A stretch of DNA of 64,000 nucleotides from Carposina sasakii (lineage: Eukaryota; Arthropoda; Insecta; Lepidoptera; Carposinidae), in contig CP053171.1 of NCBI GenBank assembly GCA_014607495.2, forward strand, positions 1,612,001 to 1,676,000, given 5' to 3'. Under the pieces are notes generated by a model. The model had not been told where the DNA came from and made no database searches. It saw only the letters and a program-made list of their open reading frames with translations. Position 1 is the stretch's first letter; each line of letters opens with the position of its first letter. The position numbers and the translations under genes were made by a program. This document shows, piece by piece, positions 35,501 to 51,100 of the stretch.

Positions 35501-38500
35501 TTTACTTAGACAGATTTGTATTTTTAATTTAGTGGGCTATATATATATATGTGTATATATGGCGATTTATCTATAAAATAAATAATAGTTAAATCCCTAA
35601 TAAAGTAAAATAAAATCAAATTAACCCAGACAGGGTGGTAATATTCAATTAAATTCACATTATAATTGTGGACTTGCCCACCTAGCTTTAAAAACTTATT
35701 GCTAACTCTTAGAGACCAATTGGCCGATATTTCCAACTGTCAGATAGCGTATCTGACAAATAAAGTTTATGCTATCACTATCTTGGTCAAGCTTTAGAGA
35801 AAGACAGCATGAAATTAATCCTTCAGGCTTTTGACTATTGGAAAAATCGGCCCTTCGTTGAATGGCAAAATTTAACATTTGACAAAATAAGGGCTGATTT
35901 TTTCAAGCGTCAGATTATAAATATTATTCAAAATAATGTAACATAAAATCAAACATAAATAAGTGACGGAGAAGAACCGTATAGTTTGTTAAAAGTAACA
36001 TACAATTAAGTTGAACTTGGGATATTTGAAACGAAGAAGTAATGTCAATGTATTTATGTGGGCCGATCCCGGCGGCACTGCAATGCCGGGCCGACCCGTG
36101 ACGGGAGTGGAGCGAGCCCCGAACATCCCGTCGCGGTACAAAAATCAGTTTAATATACTGGTCCCCCTGTGGGGGAACTTTCAGATATTAAGCTGAAAAG
36201 AACAGATACTACACTTTGATCTTAGCCAAAAGGCCGAGAAGCGATAAAGATTATGGAAAATGAAATTGAGGTCATGTTTCGCCAAGAGATCTTGATATCG
36301 CGTTTTAAATGCTGCTCCTAAATCGACACAAGCGCACCTATGGCAAACTGATGGTACTATTTTTAGACGTACGGCTGACTCGCACGACTTAGCCGAGTAT
36401 GCGAGTTGGGATGTTAATGTATGGTCAGCAGATGGCGCTGTACGCACAAGTACAAAATAATTATAATTGTAATTTATGTAATGGTGCATTCTTCCATTAG
36501 ACGCATTTAAAGAGATTTTACATTACTAAACATGCCTATTTTTTCTAGTTACATTATTATTCTATTACTATAGAGGTATGTAATGGGGCGCGCGAAACGT
36601 TTGTGTTCAATAGAAGAAAAAAAAATTACTTACTTTATTTAGTTAAATATTTAAACCGCACTCTATCTATACCACGTTAATTAAAGAATTTCTAAAAGGC
36701 AGTGATAGTAAACATTAGAGTGACGTTTGACTTCATGTTGACAAAGCCACTAAAAGGTTCAGTGGGGTAAGCAGGAACCTTTTTACGCGGCGTAACTCTA
36801 GGGACTCGCTAGTAAAATGTATGTGATTTGACAGTTTGACGATAGCGTTACGGACTAGCGAGAGGTTCGTGCTTACCCGTCAGTTTTGTGTTTTCGAAAT
36901 CTTCTTCTTTAGATACAAACTTTTCATGAGTAGGTCTTATTTAAGTAGCAAACTCTAATGATGATAGTAGAAGACAAAAATGAGGTAAGTATAGTCTACA
37001 AACCTTCAAATGCTTCTGACACCTAGCGGCGGCCGCCTGCAACAGCAGTCCCGAGGCGCCGCCCGTCGCATGCACCTTAGACACTAGCGCCCTCACCGGC
37101 GGCTCGTGATAATGACTTATTAGCACGTGGATGCGATTGGCCAACATCCAAGTTAGGTGTACCGCTTCGTTTAGACCATTTTCTATCTGAAAAGAAACTT
37201 TATTAAGTACTGCCCTCTTCTCTATACAAAATTCGACATGGCGGCTATATTTATCGCTAAAGGCTATTATTTAAGGCCTTATGAACTGCACTTTTTTAAA
37301 ATAAAATAAAGTCGATATTTTTCTTAATTTTCAGTGATTTTCGCCTTGGAATTACGGTCTGAAGTCAGCATGTTAATATTTGCCTGTCTGTCACCCACAC
37401 CCTGTATATTTAGGGTAGACATAATTATTTAGCTAACGTATAGCTATCAGTGTCTACATGCCCCAGTTACATAGAGCTAGCCCAATGTTGAAATGTTACT
37501 TCAAGGATGAAGAAGAATGTCACTTCTGGAAGGCAATCGCGCAAAACTTTGATGTAATCACCAAAGCTAAATCACAACCAAAAACGCATGTTATGCACAT
37601 TTCGTATCTCGCTAAATTTTGACAACGTCTAAAGTTAAAGAACAATGTCTGAAACGCTGTCAAATGAACAGCCAAACCAAAACTAAACCATAACCAAAAC
37701 GTTGTCATTTTCCGCGATTGCCCTCCTGTTATAGTTGCGACGGTTCGCACTGCAATCCATTAACTGCTCGCTGCGTTTCGGCAGGAAAATTTACCGGAAT
37801 AGGGGGTCAATTATCTGAAACTTACAAAGTATTCGCAGTACGCCAACACGCACGCAATCTGCAGCGAATCCACCTGAACCAGCCTAGTGTCGGAATTGTC
37901 GGCGTATAGAGGCAGGTTACGCGCGAAACCCACTAGCTTCTGCCAGTACTTGTGTGAGATGAAGTTTAATCTACAACAAAGAACATACATACATAAAAAT
38001 CACGCCTCTTTCCCAGAGGGGTAGGCAAAGATCTTCACTTGCTACGATCCTGACACACCTCTTTCGCTTCATCTACTTTCATGATATTCTTCATGCACGC
38101 TCGTCTACGACTACGGTGTTCACCCTGAGACTACTGGACCCTCGGATATGCCTACTCATGATTACAGTTTTTAAATACATAGCTGTCGACATAAACAGTC
38201 ACCCTCAACTAACTCCCTAATCATTATAAAAGAGGTTGGGCAGAAGTGTTAGAAGAAACATTAACATTAAGTTAGCGGTTAAAAAATGTATCACCCTAGG
38301 CCGCATCTTGCTTAACATCAGGCACGATGGCGGTCAAATGTTTGCCTAGCCCAGTGGTTCCCAAAGTGGTCTATGTGGACCCCCAGGGGTCCACAAGGGA
38401 CTCGATGGGGGTCTACGTTGGCGTGAAAAAATGGGATTTCACAATTAATTTGTATGTGTAGTAAGTATGTAGGGGGTCCACCAGAACCAGTTAACTTTTG

Positions 38501-41500
38501 AAAGGGGTCTATGAAAAATGAAAGTTTGGGAACCCCTGGCCTAGCTAATTGTAAAAAAAATGTGACAGTCAGGATCGAGCATATAATAATAATAATCATC
38601 AACATTTTTCACCAACCGTATGTGAAATTCGGATGTATGAAACTTCAGATTAAAATTGGTCATTCGGTCCGCGTACAAGCGCTTACCTAATCAGCAGCTG
38701 TGCCCAATGCTGGGTCAGCGCACCTCCTCGCAAACATATAGCTCTGTCGAAAAAACTGGTCCTTCGGGCCGGATACACATATGTATGTGTAATATGACAT
38801 TGATAATATGGTAATAAGATAACATTACCTAATCAGCAGCTGCGCCCAATGCTGCGTCAGTGCACGTCTGCGCAGACATATCAGATGTAGCACGTGAAGG
38901 GGCGTGTTCTCTTCGGGACTGTAGAGACCCGAGTTTAGACCGCTTTGCTCCTTGTTGATCAGGGTCGCTGCCGATTTAGCTGTTAGGGGGAATAGGCAGC
39001 CGTCTGGAAGGTAAATACATACATATTAGGTACTAGTGGACGCCCGCGACTCCGTCCGCGTGGACTACAGAAAAAAAAACAAAATATCGAAATTATCCGG
39101 GATAAAAACATTTTCCCGGGATAAAAAGTAGCCTATATGTTAAGTGGGACCTGTCACAATATATTCCTGAAAACTGCATCGAAATCGGTTCAGCCGTTTC
39201 TGAGATTAGCGTGCACAAACGCAGACAAACATTTTTTTTTTTTTGTTTTGTAATAGTTTCATTTTGTAAGTTTTATCTAGATGTTATTCATATGTTGTCT
39301 TTTTTTAAATCTCTCTGTATATTTATTAAGTTCGTGGTCCACGCAGTGGGTTACTCAATTATCTACTCTTTTATATACAATGTTGTTTACATATATGTAT
39401 TGTGTAACTGTTTGTTGTCCTAAATAAATTTAAAAAAAAAAACAAAAACAAAAAAAACAGCAAAAATCCAAAAATCATTGTTTTGGGTACTATTGCGTTG
39501 ATAAAGGTATTCTATAATATTTTGTCTTATATATCTTCCATGGTCAGACAGCGATCCGTTACATTTTTATTATATGTATAGATAAGGTGATACTAGATAT
39601 ACTTATTAGTTAATATATTTTTAACACAAACTAATAAAAACAACTTTTACTATTGGATCAACTCTGAAGTCGTGAAAAAATGCTATTCTATAGAACTGCA
39701 GAATAGCAAAGAAGATCCTTCAACCATATAGCAGGGGCAGATGTAAATGATCGATCAGTGACAAATACTGGCTCATCGCCTGAGAGAATGCCCTAGTTCC
39801 TTACTCGACTCTTACGACATGCACGGAAGGAGATGCAGCTGATGTATTCTAGTGAATCCCGCATTAACACATGACAGAGAAAAGCATGATACAGTTGCAA
39901 CCTCGATTTAACACATCTGAAGGGAGCAAGTAAATATTCGTTATATCAATTCTGTTGCTGACGCGGATCGCTGGTCCACACAATATCGCCAAAAAGTGCC
40001 GGTAAAATGAAAAACACTACGATTGTTACGAAATTAAAATTTATATTTCGCGGTCACACAGACGCGGTGCAAAGATTTTCCAACAACTACTCAGATGACA
40101 AGTGCGAGTTGAACTCGCTGAAGAGGGTCCGTACGATACCTATCATACGCACAATAAGTGATTTACCATGTGGACTTCAGGTAAAATGAAAAACACAGTA
40201 CGATTGTTAACTTGGAAATACAAAAAAATACAAAGATTTACCTTTATTATGCCACACGCAGGTCACAGACATCTGACGCGGTTTGGGTCACATAATGTAC
40301 CAAATCAACTTTCCAATTCATTGACTACTCCAGTATTCAGACGTAAAAAAAACATTAAAAAAGGTAACAGAAAGAGGCAAAGACATAGTATGTACATACG
40401 GCCTAGTCGAACCAAAAAGTTTTGTTACTAAAATTTACACAAAATACAACTACCATTTTAAAAAATAGAAAATAATAAAAATATCATATTGAGCACGTCG
40501 CTAACAAATTCATTGAACTGAGGTTTGTTATGTTGAGGTTAGGTGGGTTAAAATTCGTTATAAAGAGGTCGTTCGCAAAAAATGTTCGCAATGTAAAGAT
40601 ATATTTAACATTGACGCTTATGGACAATTCAAAGGGATAACCGTAGAATTGGTTAAATGGAGGAAATTTTTATATTGAGGTACGTTATATTAAGGTTGCT
40701 CTGTATAAATATACTAATACTGCACTAACCTGACAAATGCAGCATATGTTTAACTTGTATTATAATATTGACGCAGACAGAATACAACAGCCGGTGATCT
40801 TCGCCCTTATCACCACTTTCAACAAGGTCGAAATTGCCACAGCTCGGTTCATTGCAGCGATCGACCTCAAGAATCGCGTAAGTCAGTGTTTTAAATAAAA
40901 ACCTGACTAGAATCACATCGGGTGACAGACTAGCACAGTTTTCGTTAACATTCAATACATTTAGCGGGTCGATATCCGATTTTACGTTGAAAAATATCGA
41001 TTGCGGCGATATGTATGTGGCTTTTAGATAGTTTATCGTCAGTAATATCTCGCTTTCCGGTATAAGTACTAATACTTTTCGTATTAACACCATTGTGATT
41101 GATAGGTAGCGTAGTTTTAACTTGTACGGTGTTGTCGCCTGAAAATAAAGAAGGTTTCACAATAATTGACATACACACGGCTATGATACCAAAATAGGGT
41201 GGCCAGCATTATCACTAAGGGGATCCTGCAGGCACGTTTAGCATAACGGGGACAGATGTCATTTTTCAGTGATAACTAGCTAGCTTATTGTCTGAGAGAA
41301 AGTCCCCGAGTTCCTTAGTCGACTCTTACGACATGCACGGAAGGTGATGCAGCTGATGTATTCTATTGTAGTGAAGTTACAAATGAGCAAATTCACAAAT
41401 GCATTCGATCCTTTTTAGATGCAGAACTGCAGTTAATAACAACTCTATCATCATCTTCCTGTCCTTATCCCCATTATTTATGGGGTCGGCGCTGTTGGGT

Positions 41501-42100
41501 CGGTTTGTTTTGACGTCAACTTTTCCAAGCTAAAAACAAATCTGTTTCTAAGCTAAAAATTACCTGATCCGGCGGCGCCTTAAACAGAATCTTCATCAGC
41601 ATCTCAACATTGCTCTGTTCCAAAACCACATCCTTATAGATACAGTCAAACAGCCTCTCCAAAGAGGATATACTATCTGCTGTGTCTAACTCTATAGATC
41701 GTTGTGCCAGCAGATTCATTAGGGTGTCACAGGCCAATTCTGACCAGCGATAGTAACTTTCCGGGTGTTCTTGTGATAGGCATAGTACTACTGACACCAT
41801 GTCTAGGACCTAGAATGAGAATGTATTTTTAGTTGAACACCATATCACTGTGCCGCGTAGGTAGTGCCTGCAGAGTAGAATTCGTACCACCCCATGTCTG
41901 CCCGTGGGTATCGTACGAGGCGATTAAGGGTTTCCGGGAGGTGGGCAGCAGCGCCTCCCGTGTTGACAACATAGTCCAAAATACATACTGCGGTCACCAA
42001 CCCGCCTGCCCAGCGTGGTGACTATGGGCAAAAACCCCCCATGGCAGTCTTGTGTCGTGCCCTGGGGGAGGCTTACGTCCAACAGTGGACTGCAATAGGC

Positions 42101-42136
<36 letters not shown>

Positions 42137-45100
42137 CCATATTAATAACGTACATAGCACGGCATACATACATAACGAGGCTGACTGAAGAGGCTGTTCC
42201 CGAAATAAAGTGGCCAGAACTGCAGGATAATAAAGGAGATCCTCAGCCACGTTTAGAATAGCGGAGACAGATGTCAATGACCAATGACAAGTTGCTTATC
42301 GCCATAATCTAATTTGCTTTGTAATTATACAGGGTGTAACAAAAGGGATATGTTAATCGATACCTTAGGCTGGTGCATAGTCTTCCTCAGCATATAAAAC
42401 AACACCTCCCTTGTAGCTTGCGCTTCTTGTTGTTGTGTTCTACCGAGAACAGTGTTACCTGTTTAAAAAAATACATTACTAACACATTCGCTGCCGGCAG
42501 ATTTTCTAAGAGTGCCGATTATTATTATTATCTAATTGTGTGGTTACTAATAAACTAGATAGTAGATATACAGGATGTTTTTTCGTTGCCACCCTTAACG
42601 AAGGGCACGTACTCTATACATCAAATAAAGTAAGTTTATACCAAAAAAAATGCTGGGAAACGATGTAAATTTTTTTGATTTTTTTTTTAATACTTGATCG
42701 GGTGAAATTTATAGTGTCCAGTGTTTATGCTAGTTTTTTCATAGACAGATATTATTTCTCGTGAAAAAATCTTGCTACACGCGTCAATGTGCATTTATGC
42801 AGAAAAACTCATTACTCAACTTTGTACCCTAATATTTTGGAAACCATACACTTCCCAGGTATGCTTCCATGGAGAAAAATGACCGTGATGATGAGGAGAT
42901 TCAGTAGTTTTCGGGAACGTTGACGACCAAAAATCATCCTGTATAGGTAGGTTTATTTTAAATCATGACCCGTAAGAATATTTTCGTTCCTAGCACTCGT
43001 TTAGTGAAAACGAGTACATATATTAATACCAATTTGATACAAAACTTGTAGTATTATTCATTATACTGTGTCTACCAAAAGGGGTATGTTAACCAAAATG
43101 CAAATAAGTTATCCACAAAAGAGAGAAGCCTCGAAATCACATGTCTATGTTTAAAGATTATTTATATTATAAATATAATCTTTCGTTTTTTTTTTTTGTA
43201 AATACATACATAGTTTCTTTACAGCGGGCTACGTTTATAGCATTTAGCATAACATACCCTTTTGCTACACCCTGTATGAACTCACCATTAAAGTTGCTGA
43301 ACACCTTGACAACAACCGGTTCGAGTCCCGCTATACATTCTGCGTGTGCTCCTGACGCTATCAAACCGTCGCATAGCTGTATCAGCTGAAAAAAAAATTC
43401 GGTACAAAAATACTACTTAACACTCATTAAATAATTAATAATTGGTACTCCAGAACCTGTGACCACGCACACTTTTAAAGCAACTAAAAATTGTACCTAT
43501 ATGTTACATTAGAACTATAAAAAGTGGTAATATTTCTCGATTTGGCAACAATCCGCGGTTTAGAAGAGTGGAAGATATTATATATCATAATTTTTTTTAG
43601 TTTATCCCGAAGGAAAGGCAAGGGGAACTAAGCCCATACAGCCATTGTCTTTAGTAAATGATTTCTGAATTTATGATGGATGATAATGATGATGATGAAC
43701 GTCGAGAAAATACTCAAGAATGGGTGTAAAATAAGTTAAGATTAAAATGAATTGCAGAAACAACCTACATGAGCCCATGAAGAGATCGTATTCCGACTAA
43801 AGTTTTACTTAGCTTACCTGCATATAAAACCATGCACACGCACTAGATTCACATCACAAGTAAACAAAATATAACTTATCTATCAGAAAACATCACTTTT
43901 ACGGACACATGCAAGCCATTTACAATTAAATTTTGATTTTCACAAGATAAATTACAACCACTCCATTTCAGCTTTTCCTGCCGAATAAGTCATAAAAAAA
44001 AGATCCCAGTCACCCGACTCTTACGACATGCACGGAAGGATATGCAGCTAATGTATTCTAATGGAAACGGACGGATGGACAACAAAGTGATCCTTTATGG
44101 GTACCGTTTTTGTGTGTTTTTTCCTTTCGAGGTACGGAACCCTGAAAATGAAAGTCCGTGATCTCAGCTGACCCCTTCGGAAAAAGCTGAATGTGATTTT
44201 ATGTATGTAAAAACTTACTTTAGGTATCTCGATGATTTGTTTTGTATGATGCTTCGAGGACGACAGATGCACCAAAAACGTCAATATACTATTCACTAGG
44301 TCGCAAGAGTTCCTAAAAAGAAAAACAACAGATCTCTTATTGCTTGACTCTTATTTTTCGATTATAGTATGGAACATTGATTTCGAGTGTCATATTCTGT
44401 GAATAAGTTTTTTATAGTGGACTATTTTTTATAGCTTATAGTAAGCGTAGTGTTAGATGCCCTCCATCCAGGTTGACCGATGACTTAAAGGCGGCTGGTA
44501 GTGACTGGATGGTGAAAACGGGAGATCGAGCCATGTGGCGTACTCAGGGGGAGGCCTACGTCCAGCAGTGAAATGCTATAAACACGATATGATAAACCCG
44601 ATTTATCGACATTTACATACATACATACATATAATCACGCCTTTATCCCTTACGGGGTTGGCATTTAGCCTGTCAAAATACGATAAATATAGCCGCCATG
44701 TTGAATTTTGCATAGAGACGATACGATATCGTCTCATACGATATCCACGATGCGTGGTCATGCTAGGGGGGCAGAATAGGCTGACGATTGATTGATATAT
44801 AGGTACATTTACAATACTTACGGTATCTCATGCTGTTCTACCAAATCAAGCTGTTTCATAAGGAACCCGATGAATATCTGATCGCTATCAAGCATGCAGT
44901 AGTTAACTCGCAACGTCAGCAACTGATTCAGGAGGCCTAGCACTTCGCATTGCAGGGGAATGTCATTCTGCATTGTGTAGCTCTGAAAATTACAGCGTTG
45001 GGTTCAGTATAATTCTTAATATTAAACCTGATTGGCCCACCACTCATTCCCGCCTCTGCAACTCCTGTAGAACAGAGGCGACCAGAAAAATGCAATTAAA

Positions 45101-48100
45101 GCATAGAAAATCCCGGGGGAACCTAACAAGCGACTATAAAGTATTAAAACTAATACCAGAATGTGAAGTATGAAGATAGTACACTTAATATTAAAAAGCG
45201 CTGATGACAAAGTTATTACAAAAACATACAATTAAAGCATAGTGTGAAAATCTTTGAAGGCCGAAAATTGGCTTAGGGATAACATGATAATAGATTGGAT
45301 ACAGATTTAATTGAATGTAACAAGCAATAAATGACTGTATTAGGCGTTACAATTCGGAAGTCAAACATTAATGGGTGCGCCCAACCGGGCCCTACCCTCC
45401 ATACCCTCGGATCTGATAACTCATAAAGGGATGTTTACTATGGTTGAATTTTAAGAATGCTTATGAATAAAGATCAAAATCATACCTATGTAAAATTACA
45501 ATGATTAAGTGTCCAAATAGGTACAATAAGCCTTCAAAGTTAAGTGGGCAAGTCCATTTTTCAAATTAAATTAATTGAAAATTACAACATCACATATCCA
45601 CCGCATTTACAGACTTTTGCTTTGTGACATATTTATAAAGCAATATTTATAGCTGCAGAACAAAAGTTCTTTTACGCGCATACAAGTTACGAAAGAAGCA
45701 TAATTGTAGTAGCCGTTTGTATGGAGCGTTTTTTGGCAAGTCTATAAGATTTTGAAATATTATGGTTTTCAATAGCGAAGTTTTTCTTTCGCAAAGTTTC
45801 TTTTATGTTATGATCTTTCAATATAAATACAAATAAAAAAACCGTAAACATCTTTGACAAAGCACTTGCACTAACTACACGCCATAATAAAAATTAGAGG
45901 GTGTTAATTCTGTGTAAGTATGTGTTGGATTTTAGAGGTTCATAATAATTAGTGGTTTACTAATTTACTAATTTCTATAATCCTGAGGATGCCAGGTGGC
46001 GAAACATATGTAGATTATTTATGTAGTTTTTGATGATGCAATGTATCGTCTTAGAGGTGCTCGGGTCTGGTTTCTTGGCGATTGATAGTGCAGTGCCTGT
46101 TGTCGATTTAGTTATCAGATGAGGGTCATGGAGGGTTAGGGCCCGGTGGTGGGCGCACATAGTGAATAATGAACAATATTAAACCTGATGTTAATTTATG
46201 TTGTTATAGATGGATTAAATTTACTTTTAGGTGTACTCAGTGATAGTTGAAGATGTCCATGTCCGTAAGTTACCAGATCGACACCACGGATATACCATAT
46301 ATACAGACACCATACAACGCTATATGAACCACGAATAAGCGGTCGCGCGACTGCATCTGAACTGGTCACACCGCCAAATTGATCGAGAAACCAAACGGAC
46401 AAAAGTCTCTGCGAAATATAGCCCTAAGTCAAGCCATTTGCATTGTAACTGTAATAATCCCACGATTATCAAGTAAACTGTATTATATCATCATCATTAT
46501 CAGCCTATTGTAGTCCCCTGCTGGATGTAGGCCTCCCCCAGGGCACGCCACAAAACTGCCATGGGGTGTATTTGCCCATAGTCACCACGCTGGACAGGCG
46601 GGTTGGTGACCGCAGTTTGTATTTTGGACTATGTCGTCAAGACGGGAGGCGCTGCTGCCCGCCTCCCGGAAACCCTTAACGCCTCGTACGATACCCACGG
46701 GCAGACATGGGGTGGTACGAATTCTTATCTGCCGGCACCACGCGGCACCGTTTTATATAATTATAAAATTATCTATATTATTTATAAGTATCTCTTACCT
46801 TCAAAGCCTGTATAACAACAGGCTCAAACAATCTAATATATCTCTCCAACTCCTTCTTATTAGTACTCCACTTTCTATCGGATTTGTTTTTAGCGAAATT
46901 TTCCAAATTCATCAAAAGCTGCCTTTCCACTATCATTTGCGGATTTTTCAAATCCAGAGACAATTTTTGACTAACATTCGAGGATACGCTGCTTCGACGC
47001 GACTCGTCGTCTATGGTCGGTAACGCATTTACCAACATTACGTCGTTGTAGAAACTAGCTTTCTTGTCTATGGTCTCTATGGGAGATATTGTCATGAAAT
47101 CTACAAAGAAAAATTCTGTTACAAATTCTGAGTCTGCACTGATACGGGGCTTCATTAGAATCAGCTGCATCTCCTTTCGTGCATGTCGTAAGAATCGACT
47201 AAGGAATTTAACGTTCTCTATGGCGATAAGCTAACATCTTTTTTTTACAATTAGCTAGGCAAACATTTGACCGCCATCGTGCCTGATGTTAAGCAAGATG
47301 CGGCCTAGGGTGGTACATGTTTGCCTAGAAAGTGCCTATTCACTTTAGCTTTAAAGAGACCAATGTTGTAGTGCTCGGGAAATACATCGACAGGAAGTGC
47401 ATTCCACTCCTTAGCCGTTCGCATTACAAACGAGTTAGCATAACGTTTGGTGCGGATGGGTGGGATATCAACAACATAAGGGTGATACGCTAGTCTGCAT
47501 CTAGTAATCCCGATATGGTGAAAAGAATCTTGTTACTAATCATTACATATCTCCGCGCTATGCTAAACATCTTCTTCTATGCTGCTCTGGGAGTAAAAAA
47601 AAACGTATAATACTACAGCTGCTTCTCTTCCCGGGCATACTGTACAAGTCAGTAGAGGGACAAGAAGGTCTTGGTGTTTTGTAGGCGATGGGCTGACCAC
47701 CTGTCACTACTAACCGAACTTGTACATCTCAACAATAACCTCAAAATTGGTCAGAAGTGGCACCATGTGGCTCTATCGGCCCTTGGTGCTCTGCCTCTCC
47801 CGTAAGGGATAAAGTTATTATATGTATGTATAATGTAGGTATGTTTGCATTTCTTTTTTCAGTTACAAAAACTTAAAATTAGATGCCGTGCGCCGCGCTA
47901 CTGTAGGATCCATTAGTAAAAATGTACTACAATCTAGTATGTAATACAAAAGTTAGTTTGTCATACAAACCTGAGTATTGATTGATCATATTAGTCCCAA
48001 ACAAGCATTTTAACAGCTGTGTAATAGCATACACCGTTTTATTAGGGCACACAGGCATTATCACTTTCATGTAGAAAAGTAACTCCTCCGTAACTGGACC

Positions 48101-51100
48101 GAATTCCCTTTCGGTAGCGAACTCTAATTGTATCGACAAACAGTCGAGAACTGTTGACACGTAGTTGCTGAATATAGTGTGTTTTGGATCTAGGTTTATC
48201 TGGAACAATAATAGATTTAGTAGAAACTATATTCATCATATTATAAATATGAAAGCTTATGAGGATAATAATATTGATGTCTTTCAGGCAAAAAGTATTG
48301 AACGAATTTTGAGGAAACCTTATACATCAGATTAGCATATACCTATAGAATATATAATACACGCAGACAAAGGCAAGGTCTTATTCTTTACTACTAATAT
48401 TATGAATGCGAAAGTAACTGTCTGTCCGTCGCGCCTATACGCCAAAAGTACTGAACAGATTTTAATTAAATTCAGTACAGAGGTGGTCTATCAAAGGAGC
48501 CTACGAAAGGACATAGAATATACACAGACACAATAGCAACAATGATAGAAATATGAAATAGGTTACTTTTTGTCACTGAAAAATATTTTTTGTTGGAAAA
48601 TATCGACATTTTGGTTACTCTCTGCAGTCCAAGCGGACGGATTCGTAGGCCTACTTGTACACTAGTAAATATTAAAGTCTTACCTTATGATTGGAGTGCG
48701 TAGCTCTCAACATCTCATATAGCTTCATATAAAAAGGCTCATTGAAGAAATGCCCAGCAAAGTTTGCTTTTAAACTATTCGCGGGTACGGGCAGTTTCTT
48801 TTTTAAACCTTTGTCCTCTTCAGCTATGCTGGCTTTCCTAGTTATTGTGTCTATGGAAGAAATGTGGTTTTATCTATGATTTGTTACGGTGAACATTGTT
48901 AAACATCTTCGTACGGAATTTTGCACGCATACATTTGCTTTTTTAAATACATAATATAGATTTTAATGTTGCAAAATTGTCACTTAGCTCGTGCCTCGGA
49001 AAGCAAGTAAAACCGTTGGTACTGCGCCTGATCTCTCTCCGGTCGTGTCGGCTTTCCGTCCCATCGGACTATGAGAGTAACGGAATAGAGAGTGTATTTG
49101 TGTTTGCGCACACACTTGTGCACTATAATATCTCCTGTATACCTAGCCATTGGTCGCCTTGACCGAAATACGGTCGGCGATCATCATCATCATCATAGTT
49201 TTTGAATAAATGCATTATTTACTATTCTAGATTATCGACTGTTTTTTATTTTTTTATATTTTATAAAAAGATATATTGAAGCACATTTATTAATCGCGAC
49301 TTGAAAATATCTGTGAGCCAGTGTAATTCGCACTCGGATCACATGTTTTTTTTACAATCAGGCTCATTGTTTAATTTGCAAGTGATAATAGCAAAATTGC
49401 CGTTACATATTACAAAATTCGTATAATATTTTGAATTTGACAACTCCTTAAGACGCGAAATAAGCCCATAGATAACTTTAAATTGTTATATAGAATGATG
49501 TAGCTATAAATGTGCATCAAGCTGTAGCCAATAAGCATGGACAAATCATTTGTGTGCGTACAAAATTGAGCTATACGAAGGCATTATTTCCCTTTGCCAC
49601 TGGGGCTCATGTTAATAACAAAATAATCCTCTTTATATATATATATACACCATCATGGAGAATTTAAATAACTTTTAATAATTGTTGCAGTGGTGAAATT
49701 GAGTTGGGAAATAGAATACAGATTTCTTTTAGAAAAATATCACAGCAATAAATAATAAACAATTAATTTAAAGTGTTAAAGCATCTTGAAACCATTGACA
49801 GTAATTTTAGATAAAAAGCCAATTAATAAATATCACCGATTTTAAGAAAAAAAAGTACTTATATTTTAAAAAATTTTAGAATACCCAATTTTAGAAAAAA
49901 CCCTTTCCAACATTTTTTTATATACCATCCCAGATGAAAGTTTGTTATTAGACAGATAGAGAATTACAGGGTGTAAAAAGATGACATTTTTTTGTATTAA
50001 CACAGATTATAACTAACGTTGGTATATTTAAACGATAGCTAGCAAACGGCGAGACGAGCTATGTAATTTTTGCAGGCAAGACAGTCACGGTTTTTTTGGT
50101 CGTGTCAAAAGAGTTAATTCACTAGTATTTTTTATTTATATTATGGTATAATCTTACTAAAATTATTCTTGAGCTGTCTTTTTACACCCTGTATCAGATG
50201 AAACATTAATACAATTAATTTATAATAAAAGTTACAAAGAAAATAAGAACCTACACACATTGACAAGTAAACACACTTACTAGATAACGTTTTAATTGAC
50301 TTTCCGAGGTCTGAAAAACCAGAAAGTAAAATGAAATGATGCTGAATAATTTTAACCCTGAAAAGTACTAACAACCGCCAATAGAAGTTTTATACCTTTA
50401 GACAGGCATTAAAAAAATTACAGCTATTGGCAGTTATCGGCGATAACAACCCATTTTTGGGATAAATGATAGATATGCAGGGTGATTTTCTTCGTCAACG
50501 TTCCCGAAAACTACGGAAACTTCCCATCATCACGATCATTTTTCTCCATAGAAGGATACCCTGGGATGTGTCTGGTTTTCCAAAATATTAGGGTCCAAAG
50601 TTGAGTAAATAGACTGCGTTTCTCTGCATAAATGCACATTGACGCGTGTAGCAAAATTTTTTCACGAGAAATAATTAATATCTGTCTATGAAAAAAACTA
50701 TCATAAACACTGGACAATATAAATTTCGCCCGATCAAATAATTTTTAATAAAATTTTTTAAAAAATTAATCGTTACCCATCTTTTTTTTTGTTGCCTAAA
50801 CTTACTTTATTTGATGTATAGAGTACGTACCCTTCGTTAAGGGTGGCAACGAAAAAACATTCTGTATAAGGTTTTTTACAATTCAACCGAGCTAAGTTTG
50901 CACTTGGCTGAAATGCTGCGTCCTGCTCTTATTAAATTTGATTGTTGAGAAGTACTACATCATATCAATTATTACACAACGTTGACCTATCTGACAGTTT
51001 GTAACAAATATTCGTTTATTATTTTTAACTGTTAGCCAATTTTAGCTAGATGATCGCCAACGCGAGGTGCAAATTTGGCTTGGTGGAGTTGCATATATCT

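Noticed and set aside
36011..36196. Plus-strand frame of 61 codons over the U2 locus
   Set aside because: It is antisense to the U2 snRNA and has no coding features.
41924..42277. Frame with a long Ser run (or Met run on the other strand)
   Set aside because: It is a TGA microsatellite at the end of a retroposed repeat.
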